Source: Rheinheimera nanhaiensis E407-8 (lineage in GTDB: Bacteria > Pseudomonadota > Gammaproteobacteria > Enterobacterales > Alteromonadaceae). Taken from it: a DNA stretch of 64,000 nt. The notes beneath the pieces were generated by a model. It ran no database searches, was not told the DNA's origin, and saw only the letters and a program-made list of their open reading frames with translations. The stretch covers positions 42,233-106,232 of the forward strand of contig NZ_BAFK01000015.1 in NCBI RefSeq assembly GCF_000296695.1, given 5' to 3'. Shown piece by piece: positions 56,892 through 64,000 of this stretch; the first letter of the stretch is position 1, and every line of letters starts with the position of its first letter. The translations under genes and the position numbers were made by a program.

Positions 56892-56922
56892 AAACAGCCC
56901 GCAAATGCGGGCTGTTTGGTTT
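56892..56922 (+). terminator. Terminator of glmU
   Basis: AAACAGCCCGC-AAAT-GCGGGCTGTTT, eleven perfect pairs, then GGTTTTT. Confidence 0.85.
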
Positions 56923-56950
56923 TTGGGCAACCTGGTATTTAGGTTGAAAT

Positions 56951-57095
56951 CCCGGATCGGTCACCACAGAGTGTTTGAGTCCTGCCGTAGGCAAAAGACG
57001 ACAAATTCGTCTGGAGCGAATTTGAACAGCTCTGCTGGCCTGCAAGGGCGTGTGCAGGAAGCTCACGCTACTTGCTGTGGTGAGCCGGAACGGGA
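56951..57095. repeat. Small element bounded by inverted repeats, between glmU and the symporter gene
   Basis: TCACCACAG (56,961-56,969) and CTGTGGTGA (57,075-57,083) are exact complements about 105 bp apart, with CCGG on the outer side of both. Inside lies a perfect hairpin CAAATTCG/CGAATTTG (57,002-57,024). No protein frame fits. It may be a short structured RNA or a MITE-like element. Confidence 0.35.
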
Positions 57096-57124
57096 GTTGC
57101 AACCGGCAATACTGATGATAAAGG

Positions 57125-58264
57125 TTAATCCGCTTTATCCACCAGCACAGCAATAGCACCGTCGCCGGTCACGTTACAGGCAGTACCAAAGCTGTCTTGC
57201 GCCATATACAGCGCTATCATTAGCGCTACAGCGGCTTCGCCAAAGCCCAGCATAGAACCCAGTAAACCGACTGCCGACATTACGGCGCCACCCGGTACGC
57301 CCGGCGCGGCCAGCATCACTACGCCCAGCATTAAAATAAACGGCAGCATAGTAAATAGCGATGGAATTTCCAGGTTGTTTTGCATCGCCATTACCGCCAC
57401 CGCACAGCTGACAATGGTAATGGTAGAGCCGGATAAATGAATGGTGGCACACAGCGGCACGGTAAAATCCGCCACATGCGGTTTAACGCCGTTGGCTTTG
57501 GTCGCCTGCAGTGACACCGGTATAGTAGCGGCACTGGACATGGTGCCCAGTGCGGTAAAATAGGCCGGCAGCATGTTTTTAATAAGGCTAAAGGGCGAGC
57601 GGCCGGCTTTAATGCCAGCAATAACGTACAGGGTAATAATCCATGCCCAATGCAGCACTATCGCTAACACCAGCACTACGCCAAAGGTTTTTAAGGTGCC
57701 AAATACCGTGCCGGCAGCGGCCATTTGGGCAAACACGCCGGCAATATACAACGGCAGCAATGGAATGATCACCTTGCTCAGTACCAGTTGGATAACATCG
57801 CGGCCCTGATCGGACACTTGCTTTAACTGCTGCGCTTGCGTCGCCGCTATGCCCAAGCCAAATACAAAGGCCAGTGTCAGCGCCGTCATCACGCTAAATA
57901 CCGGCGGGATATTCATTTCAATAAAGGGCGTTAAGCTAACACCCGTGGCTGAGGGGGCCGCGCTGGCGCTGGTGGTAAGCATAGGCACCACTATACTGGC
58001 GACAATAAACGCCAGGGTGCCGGCGGCTATGGTAGAGCCATAGGCAATAGCCAGGGTTTTACTGAGTAACTTGCCCGAGTTGCGTGGTAACGCGGCGATA
58101 CCACTGGTGATAAAAAATAAAATCAGCAGTGGAATGACAAAAAACAGTAACTGGCCAAATAAAGCTTTAAAGGTCAGCAACAGTTGCGTTAGTGCATTGG
58201 GTGCATACAGGCCGCACAGTATACCCAGCACTATGCCGGCAATCAGTTTTAAAATTAGCGCCAT
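57125..58264 (-). CDS. Dicarboxylate/amino acid:cation symporter (DAACS family)
   Basis: 379 residues from the ATG at 58,264 (MALILKLIAGIVLGILCGLYAP); an upstream ATG would add 23 polar residues. Eight or so hydrophobic spans with the two re-entrant loop regions: the serine-rich TMSSAATIPVSL (about 236 to 247) and the metal/substrate-binding stretch ending in SFGTACNVTGDGA. Related to GltP/SstT-type carriers of glutamate, serine or C4-dicarboxylates; the substrate cannot be fixed from the sequence. Confidence 0.9.
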   Translation of the reverse strand: MALILKLIAGIVLGILCGLYAPNALTQLLLTFKALFGQLLFFVIPLLILFFITSGIAALPRNSGKLLSKTLAIAYGSTIAAGTLAFIVASIVVPMLTTSASAAPSATGVSLTPFIEMNIPPVFSVMTALTLAFVFGLGIAATQAQQLKQVSDQGRDVIQLVLSKVIIPLLPLYIAGVFAQMAAAGTVFGTLKTFGVVLVLAIVLHWAWIITLYVIAGIKAGRSPFSLIKNMLPAYFTALGTMSSAATIPVSLQATKANGVKPHVADFTVPLCATIHLSGSTITIVSCAVAVMAMQNNLEIPSLFTMLPFILMLGVVMLAAPGVPGGAVMSAVGLLGSMLGFGEAAVALMIALYMAQDSFGTACNVTGDGAIAVLVDKAD

Positions 58265-58370
58265 ATTGTTCTCTTTTTTAAAATTATGCTTAACAGTGAA
58301 TAACCCCGGATGGATTGCTGCCGAGCATAGCATAACTTGCGCCTGCTGGCTGCGGTTGGCTGGTCAGCGC

Positions 58371-58386
58371 TGTTTCACGTGGAGCA
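58371..58386. other. parS: parS-like ParB-binding site
   Basis: TGTTTCACGTGGAGCA matches the bacterial parS consensus (TGTTNCACGTGRAACA) in all but one base. It lies 107 bp before the start of the symporter gene on its upstream side, about 31 kb from oriC, within the range where parS sites normally occur. Confidence 0.65.
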
Positions 58387-58484
58387 ATGTATATTCAGGT
58401 AAAAGTCAGTCACTGAGCGTTATGGTGTTGCCGTGTTAAACTTGGCTCAAGTCAGATCGGCTAGTAAATAAGGAAAGGAAAAAC

Positions 58485-59042
58485 ATGCGCAAGATAATGC
58501 TGTTATTCATCATAATGTTAGTGGCGGCATGTAGCCAACTGCAGCAGATGTCGGCCTATCACGTCAGTGAAGCGGATCTGGAGCAGTTACTGCGCCAGCA
58601 AGTACCTAAGTTAACGCGTCAGGCCAATGTGGCCGGTATTCCGCTGAATATGCAGGTAGAAAGCATGCAAGTCGATATCGGCCCGGATAACTCCGATGTA
58701 GTGCGGCTAAATACCAATGCCAGTGCGGCTTTATCGTTATTTGGTTTAAGTTATCCGGCGACGTTGCAACTACAAGTTGAGGGCGTGCCGTATTATGACG
58801 CCGCACAGCAAGCGGTATATTTGCGCTCGGTCAAGCTGCTGGACTCCAACATTGAAGCGTCTGGCTATCGCGGTAACCTGGCGCCAGTCAGTAACGAGTT
58901 GCTGCAGTTGGTAAACGGTTACCTGGCCAACAACCCGGTGTATAAACTGGATACCACTAACCCCACTGTTAAACTGCTTACCGCTGTGCCGCTGAATATG
59001 GCGGTACAAAACGGTCGTATCAGTTTTATGCCCGGCAAATAG
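58485..59042 (+). CDS. DUF1439 (YceB-like) lipoprotein
   Basis: 185 residues. Signal peptide with lipobox LVAAC, so C16 is the lipid-bearing residue. The remainder is the tubular lipid-binding-like DUF1439 fold with the YHVSEADLEQLL opening and a terminal VQNGRISFMPGK. YceB-type proteins are outer-membrane-associated lipoproteins of uncertain role. AAGGAAAGGAA precedes the ATG. Confidence 0.85.
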   Translation: MRKIMLLFIIMLVAACSQLQQMSAYHVSEADLEQLLRQQVPKLTRQANVAGIPLNMQVESMQVDIGPDNSDVVRLNTNASAALSLFGLSYPATLQLQVEGVPYYDAAQQAVYLRSVKLLDSNIEASGYRGNLAPVSNELLQLVNGYLANNPVYKLDTTNPTVKLLTAVPLNMAVQNGRISFMPGK

Positions 59043-59276
59043 TAACGTGGCAAAAAACAGGGGTAGCATAACCTACCCCTTAATGTGCAAGACAAGTAAA
59101 ACAACGACCAGAGAAGCCCCATCCGGGGCCGGTAACTGCGTGCGCTCCGTCGCAACGGAAAGTACTATAATACGAATTATTATCAAATGCAAATAGTTCG
59201 CATTAAAAAATATTGCCCCAGCATTGCTTGCAAAAGCAGCAAATTTCTTTAGAATATCTTTCGTTTTGAAACTTAA

Positions 59277-60053
59277 GTGAAAGAAATGAACAAACGAAAC
59301 ACTCAACAGCGCCGGCATTTGATCGTCAGCCAACTGCAGCAGCAGGGCGAACTGTCGGTAGAGCAACTGGCCGAGCAGTTTCATACCTCAGAAGTTACTA
59401 TCCGCAAAGACTTGACCGTGCTGGAGCAAGCCGGTTTATTGCTGCGCCGTTATGGTGGCGCCGTGCCGGTACCGCAGGATTTTGTCAGCGACAGCAGTTT
59501 AGAGAAAGTTTCAAAGCGAAAGTTGGCCATTGCCAAAGCCGCGGCCAGCCTGATTAAAGATCATTACCGCATTATTATCGACAGTGGCCGCACCACCGCT
59601 GCCCTGTTACCTGAGCTGGCTAATAAGCGCGGCCTGGTAGTAATGACCAACTCATTAGCCATTGCCAATGCGCTGCGCGAGCTGGAAAACGAGCCGACCT
59701 TATTAATGACCGGCGGCACCTGGGATCCGCAATCGGAAGCCTTTCAGGGCCAGCTGGCAGAGCAGATGCTGCGTAATTACGACTTTGACCAGCTGTTTAT
59801 CGGTGCTGACGGTATCGACCTGGCCCGCGGTACTACCACCTATAATGAGCTGTACAGTTTAAGCCGGGTGATGGCCGAAGTGGCACGCGAAGTTATCGTC
59901 ATGCTCGAATCCGACAAGCTGGGGCGCAAAATTCATAACCTGGAGCTGCCCTGGTCGATGATTAAGGTATTGGTTACCGATGAGGGTTTAGCCGCTGCCG
60001 ATGCAGCAAAAATTGAACAACAGGGCGTTAAGGTGATCCGCGTCGCGGTATAA
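59277..60053 (+). CDS. DeoR/GlpR-family transcriptional regulator next to glmS
   Basis: 258 residues. N-terminal DeoR helix-turn-helix ([50 protein letters not shown], about 13 to 60) and a sugar-phosphate-sensing C-terminal domain with the [10 protein letters not shown] (about 97) and GADGID (about 179) motifs. It lies 44 bp before glmS in the same direction, so it probably controls amino-sugar synthesis, sensing a hexosamine phosphate (inference). Confidence 0.88.
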   Translation: MKEMNKRNTQQRRHLIVSQLQQQGELSVEQLAEQFHTSEVTIRKDLTVLEQAGLLLRRYGGAVPVPQDFVSDSSLEKVSKRKLAIAKAAASLIKDHYRIIIDSGRTTAALLPELANKRGLVVMTNSLAIANALRELENEPTLLMTGGTWDPQSEAFQGQLAEQMLRNYDFDQLFIGADGIDLARGTTTYNELYSLSRVMAEVAREVIVMLESDKLGRKIHNLELPWSMIKVLVTDEGLAAADAAKIEQQGVKVIRVAV

Positions 60054-60097
60054 CGCCCTGCTACAAAGACAACGCTTTTAAATTCTGGAGAAGAGAT

Positions 60098-61927
60098 ATG
60101 TGTGGCATAGTTGGCGCTGTAGCGCAGCGTGACGTAGTAGATATACTGGTAGAAGGCCTGCGCCGCTTAGAATACCGCGGTTATGACTCGGCCGGCGTGG
60201 CCGTGGTTACCGAAAGCGGTGAGTTAACCCGCTTGCGCCGTTTAGGTAAGGTTAAAGAGCTGGCCGATGCTGTGGCTGAAAAGCCGGTAACCGGCGGCAC
60301 CGGTATTGCCCACACCCGCTGGGCGACTCACGGCGAGCCCAGCGAGCGTAACGCCCATCCGCACGTCTCCAGCAACATTACCGTCGTGCATAACGGTATT
60401 ATTGAAAACCATAGCCCACTGCGTGAGGCATTAAAAGCCAAAGGTTATGTGTTTACCTCAGATACTGATACTGAAGTTATTGCCCACTTAGTGGAAGAAG
60501 AGCTAAAAACAGCAGGCTCACTGCTGGCTGCCGTTCAAAAAGCGGTAAAGCAGTTGCATGGTGCTTACGGCACCGTATTGCTGGATAAAACCGACAGCAG
60601 CCGCGTAGTGGTAGCCCGCTCTGGCAGCCCGCTGGTTATCGGTTTAGGTATTGGCGAGAACTTTATTGCCTCAGATCAGCTGGCGCTGTTGCCGGTAACG
60701 CGCCGCTTTATCTTTTTAGAAGAAGGCGATGTAGCGGAAATTACCCGCCACAGCGTGGCCGTTTTCGATAAAGACGGTAACGCCGTAGAGCGTGAAGTGC
60801 ACGAGTCTAACGTTAGCTACGACGCCGGCGACAAAGGCCAATACCGCCACTTTATGCTAAAAGAAATTTACGAGCAGCCGCATGCCATTAATAACACACT
60901 GGAAGGCCGCTTAAGCAGTGACTCAGTGTTGGATGAAACCTTTGGTAATGGCGCCGCCGAGCTGTTCAAACAAGTAAAACACGTGCAAATTGTTGCCTGT
61001 GGTACCAGTTACCACTCCGGCATGGTGGCGCGCTACTGGTTAGAGTCGTTAGGTGGCATTTCCTGTAACGTGGAAATTGCCTCAGAGTTTCGGTACCGCA
61101 AATCGTTCGTGCAGCCAAACAGCCTGCTGGTGAGCATTTCGCAATCTGGCGAAACCGCCGACACCTTAGCTGCATTGCGTTTGGCCAAAGAAGCGGGCTA
61201 TTTGGGCAGCTTAACCATTTGTAACGTAGCTGGCTCGTCATTAGTGCGTGAGTCAGACCTGGCCTTTATGACCCGCGCTGGCGCCGAAATTGGTGTGGCT
61301 TCCACCAAAGCCTTTACTACACAGTTAGTTGGCCTGGCGATGCTGACCATGGCCATTGGTAAGTACAACGGCTTAACTGGCGCGCAGCAGCGCGAGCTGA
61401 CCGATGCTTTAAAGAGCCTGCCGGCGAAGCTGGAGCAAACCTTAACCTTAGCGCCGCAAATTGAAGCCCTGGCCGAAGAGTTTGCCGACAAGCACCACGC
61501 GCTGTTCTTAGGCCGTGGCGATCAGTACCCAATCGCGATGGAAGGCGCGTTAAAGCTAAAAGAAATCTCCTACATTCACGCCGAAGCCTACGCCGCCGGC
61601 GAGTTAAAGCATGGCCCGCTGGCACTGATTGACGCAGATATGCCAATTATCGTGGTGGCGCCAAACAACGATCTGCTGGAAAAGCTGAAATCGAACGTGG
61701 AAGAAGTGCGCGCCCGTGGCGGTATTCTGTACGTCTTCGCCGACGCCGATGCCAAGTTCCAGTCTGATGCCACTATGCGCGTAATCAACGTGCCACATGT
61801 CGCCGACATCCTGGCGCCCATCGTCTACACCCTGCCACTGCAGCTGCTTAGCTACTACGTTGCCATTATCAAAGGCACCGACGTAGACCAGCCACGCAAC
61901 CTGGCAAAGTCAGTGACGGTGGAATAA
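60098..61927 (+). CDS. glmS: GlmS, glutamine-fructose-6-phosphate aminotransferase
   Basis: 609 residues. Mature N-terminal Cys (CGIVGAVAQ) acts in glutamine hydrolysis; the two SIS isomerase domains carry CGTSYHSG and SQSGETADT, and the C-terminus is the expected [13 protein letters not shown]. First committed step toward UDP-GlcNAc. TCTGGAGAAG before the ATG. The gap before it is only 44 bp, too short for a glmS ribozyme. Confidence 0.98.
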   Translation: MCGIVGAVAQRDVVDILVEGLRRLEYRGYDSAGVAVVTESGELTRLRRLGKVKELADAVAEKPVTGGTGIAHTRWATHGEPSERNAHPHVSSNITVVHNGIIENHSPLREALKAKGYVFTSDTDTEVIAHLVEEELKTAGSLLAAVQKAVKQLHGAYGTVLLDKTDSSRVVVARSGSPLVIGLGIGENFIASDQLALLPVTRRFIFLEEGDVAEITRHSVAVFDKDGNAVEREVHESNVSYDAGDKGQYRHFMLKEIYEQPHAINNTLEGRLSSDSVLDETFGNGAAELFKQVKHVQIVACGTSYHSGMVARYWLESLGGISCNVEIASEFRYRKSFVQPNSLLVSISQSGETADTLAALRLAKEAGYLGSLTICNVAGSSLVRESDLAFMTRAGAEIGVASTKAFTTQLVGLAMLTMAIGKYNGLTGAQQRELTDALKSLPAKLEQTLTLAPQIEALAEEFADKHHALFLGRGDQYPIAMEGALKLKEISYIHAEAYAAGELKHGPLALIDADMPIIVVAPNNDLLEKLKSNVEEVRARGGILYVFADADAKFQSDATMRVINVPHVADILAPIVYTLPLQLLSYYVAIIKGTDVDQPRNLAKSVTVE

Positions 61928-61953
61928 ACCGCTAGGTTTACTCAATAAAGCAC

Positions 61954-61978
61954 AAAGCCCCGCAACGCGGGGCTTTTT
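61954..61978 (+). terminator. Terminator of glmS
   Basis: AAAGCCCCGC-AAC-GCGGGGCTTTTT, a perfect stem with T-run, 26 bp after the stop. Confidence 0.9.
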
Positions 61979-62089
61979 ACATTCTGCTCACTCTTTTACC
62001 AGAAAGTGCTTTGCTTTTTTCGCTCTCTGGCTTAGTTTAAAACCATCACATTAAAAGGACTTAGTGCCAAAAGCAGTAAAAGGGAAGTT

Positions 62090-62629
62090 ATGACCAGCCG
62101 CGCTTACGCTATTTTTGAAACCGGCATGCAAGATGTCGTTAAGCTAATACAGTTGTTCGACAACCTTGAGTCCAATGAACATCGACAACAATACGAAGTG
62201 CTTAAACGTGCTGCGTTAGTTATGACTGCCGGGGCATGGGAAACCTATATCGAAGCCTTTGCTGTTGAGCAGGTTGACGCCAAGTTAACTAATTCAGAAG
62301 ATGAATTTACCAAGGCTTATATTCGACGCAGGCTAGATCACGAAATTAACCGCTTACATAACCCAACATCCGACAAAGTGAAAAAGCTGTTCGTCGAATT
62401 TCTAGGTGTGGATATTACAGAATCTTGGCGCTGGAACAATTACACGCCAAAAGACGCAAGGGAACGGTTAGATAAATGGCTAAAAATGCGTGGGGATGCC
62501 GTTCATCAGGTTTGCCAAAGTTTTGATCCAAAAAACGCGCATTTGATAAAGCGCGATGATTTAGATAAGGCTGTAAGGTTTTTTGGCGATTTAGTCAGAG
62601 TTACAGATGGCGAAACTAGTAAATTATAG
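62090..62629 (+). CDS. HEPN-domain protein (RiboL-PSP-HEPN type, predicted RNase)
   Basis: 179 residues, all helical, no membrane segment. The C-terminal part contains R134-x4-H139 (KMRGDAVHQV), the HEPN active-site motif, and the opening with VMTAGAWETYIEAF resembles RiboL-PSP-HEPN proteins. HEPN proteins are metal-independent RNases common in toxin-antitoxin and phage-defence settings. No antitoxin-like neighbour on this strand; the DUF2971 gene follows after 105 bp and may be its partner. Start ATG with AAGGGAAG. Confidence 0.7.
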   Translation: MTSRAYAIFETGMQDVVKLIQLFDNLESNEHRQQYEVLKRAALVMTAGAWETYIEAFAVEQVDAKLTNSEDEFTKAYIRRRLDHEINRLHNPTSDKVKKLFVEFLGVDITESWRWNNYTPKDARERLDKWLKMRGDAVHQVCQSFDPKNAHLIKRDDLDKAVRFFGDLVRVTDGETSKL

Positions 62630-62733
62630 TTTTATCCATTGCCATTACGGATTTAACGTTTTTCTGATTCTAGTTACTCGCTGCTGTAAAGCGTGAATTT
62701 GAAAATAGTATTTATCTATTTGAGGAAAATCTT

Positions 62734-63531
62734 GTGCTTTATAAATTTAGAACGGCAAATATTAATAACATTTGTAGTCTTTTCCACAACGAGCTATTTT
62801 TTTCCCACGTTGATAAATTTAATGACCCATTTGAGTTTCATTTTGAAATCGACATGGGGCTTCCCCATACAAATTGTAGAAATACTTATTATAGAAACTT
62901 TAAAAATTTCATAGGTAAAGTGAATTTGGCGCACCCAAATACAATAGATGACTCGCTAGTAAACATGATTATGTCAATCAATGAAGATAAAGTTGATGAG
63001 GTTTCTAAGGCCGTTGCATTTGCACTTAAAGGTATGGTACGAGATCGTATTGAACAATTGAGAGAGCAGTTCAAAATTTTTTGTATGTCAAAATCTAATA
63101 AACATCCATTACTTTGGGGGCATTATGCTGACGGTTTGAGGGGGTATTGTGTTGGCTACGATGAAGAAAAGCTCGTTGAAGCGGATAAAATTGGACTTCT
63201 TAACGTGTCATATTCCAATAAACCTCATCAATTTAAAATTGACGAGCTATTGAGAGGAGAGTTTGAGAACAAAGGTCGCGAAATTTTCGGTGTCAAGCTG
63301 CTCGAGTGGCAATATGAGGAAGAAGCTAGATTAATTGTCGAATCAGAATCTTTGTTTGATAATGTGATAAAAGCTAAAAATGAGGCTTTAAAAGAGGTGA
63401 TTTTTGGCGAAAAAATGGATATGAAACTTATAGAGTTAGTTAGAAATCTCCTCGATGGTAGAAGGGTTTCTTTCTTTAAAGCGCTGTCCAACCCAGAAAA
63501 TTACACAATCTCAATTACACCGCTTATGTAG
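62734..63531 (+). CDS. DUF2971-family protein
   Basis: 265 residues, GTG start at 62,734 with TTGAGGAAA upstream. The N-terminal motif YKFR...NELFFSHVDKFNDPFE is the DUF2971 signature, and CMSKSNKHPLLWGHYADGLRGYCVGYD (about 113 to 138) is its second conserved block. Function of the family is unknown; members often occur in accessory regions. The gene is far more AT-rich than the flanking glmS region, which suggests recent transfer. Confidence 0.75.
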   Translation: MLYKFRTANINNICSLFHNELFFSHVDKFNDPFEFHFEIDMGLPHTNCRNTYYRNFKNFIGKVNLAHPNTIDDSLVNMIMSINEDKVDEVSKAVAFALKGMVRDRIEQLREQFKIFCMSKSNKHPLLWGHYADGLRGYCVGYDEEKLVEADKIGLLNVSYSNKPHQFKIDELLRGEFENKGREIFGVKLLEWQYEEEARLIVESESLFDNVIKAKNEALKEVIFGEKMDMKLIELVRNLLDGRRVSFFKALSNPENYTISITPLM

Positions 63532-63630
63532 TTTAACTCCCAATTTTTATATGGATGAGTAGAGATGTTTTAGGGGTATTACCATAATAAAATTGTTGCT
63601 CAAGCCTCATCGAATAGCTTGTTTTTACAC

Positions 63631-63667
63631 TATAAGCCACATTATAAAAAACCGCCTGTGGCTTATA
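63631..63667. repeat. Perfect 11-bp inverted repeat
   Basis: TATAAGCCACA (63,631-63,641) and TGTGGCTTATA (63,657-63,667) around a 15-base loop, between the convergent DUF2971 and right-edge genes. Possibly a shared terminator, though no clear T-run follows. Confidence 0.4.
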
Positions 63668-63701
63668 TGGTAGTAGACTCTAGATAGGTAAAACCATCCA
63701 T

Positions 63702-64000
63702 TTATCCTTTTGATTTATCGCGTTTTCCTTGAGCTTCCTGTTGCAAAAACTGCTGTTTCGCCTGCTGCTGTTTTTCTCTGACGTTCAGGTGTGTTGCCAG
63801 TTGGCGCGTTTCATCTGGCGTACCGCGAACGATAATCCGCCGCACATCAGTATCAAAACACAGCGCTTCGTTTTTACTCCAGGCCTGCATGGTGATGCGG
63901 TTGGTTAGCAATGTCAGTGCCGGGCATGGATGATAACCTGCATATTCGGCTTTACCCTGCCAGTACGCATTAATAACAAAGTTACCGATAACCAGCAGAA
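63702..64000 (-). CDS. Unknown protein, 5' end cut by the right edge
   Basis: The minus-strand frame ending at 63,702 is open to base 64,000 (about 98 residues visible), so the true start is outside. The visible part begins hydrophobic (LLVIGNFVINAYWQGKAEYAG), continues with a mixed region containing a Cys (HPCPALTLL) and ends in a highly charged Lys/Gln-rich helix (NVREKQQQAKQQFLQQEAQGKRDK). No family recognised. The chromosomal codon style returns here after the AT-rich DUF2971 gene. Confidence 0.6.
   Translation of the reverse strand, partial: LLVIGNFVINAYWQGKAEYAGYHPCPALTLLTNRITMQAWSKNEALCFDTDVRRIIVRGTPDETRQLATHLNVREKQQQAKQQFLQQEAQGKRDKSKG

Noticed and set aside
60054..60097. glmS ribozyme
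   Set aside because: Only 44 bp separate the DeoR gene from glmS, too short, and the ribozyme is typical of Firmicutes.

Overview
The window joins part of an integrated conjugative element (about 1 to 22.4 kb) to the origin-proximal chromosome of a gammaproteobacterium. The order mioC, oriC, mnmG, rsmG, parA, parB, atpIBEFHAGDC and, further on, glmU and glmS is the classic gammaproteobacterial origin neighbourhood. Gene content and codon usage suggest an Alteromonadales/Chromatiaceae bacterium of the Rheinheimera or Arsukibacterium type; that placement is inference.

Left part, 1 to 22.4 kb, almost all on the minus strand: F-type mating genes traH, traG and traN (3' end cut by the window edge), a FlhC-like master activator, and two promoter boxes resembling those of the AcaCD/SetCD activators of IncC plasmids and SXT/R391 ICEs. 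There are also small membrane proteins, a lipoprotein coupled to a transglutaminase-like enzyme, a complete tyrosine recombinase with a short companion, and a hairpin-rich non-coding stretch. Cargo is a defence island with two known anti-phage modules head to tail: IetAS (AAA ATPase plus subtilase) and Gabija (GajA OLD nuclease plus GajB helicase), followed by a serine resolvase and an unknown ribbon-helix-helix-like protein. The element probably ends between 22,344 and 22,470.

Middle part, 22.4 to 39.2 kb: housekeeping genes (MFS transporter, YbhB-like protein, trxC, deaD, mioC), then oriC at about 27.45 to 27.8 kb with five DnaA boxes and dense GATC sites, then the mnmG-rsmG-parAB genes and the complete F1Fo ATP synthase operon.

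From 39.3 to 54 kb the region between atpC and glmU carries accessory genes: an S9 peptidase, two look-alike membrane-bound winged-helix/propeller regulators, and between those regulators a lanthipeptide cluster. This holds a small secreted two-cysteine peptide, a LuxR-type regulator, a C39-peptidase ABC exporter, a double-glycine precursor peptide with two tandem Ser-x2-Ser-x2-Cys motifs, a class III LanKC synthetase, an HlyD adaptor and a small anchored protein. Both the precursor and the synthetase genes are preceded by 20-bp dyads matching the LuxR lux box, placed where a quorum-type activator should sit. I regard this apparently LuxR-controlled, Gram-negative class III lanthipeptide system as the most novel item here.

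Right part, 54 to 64 kb: small exported proteins, a TraB/GumN protein, glmU, a dicarboxylate/amino acid symporter, a parS-like site, a YceB-like lipoprotein, a DeoR regulator with glmS, and two probable accessory genes (HEPN RNase-like and DUF2971) followed by a gene cut by the right edge.
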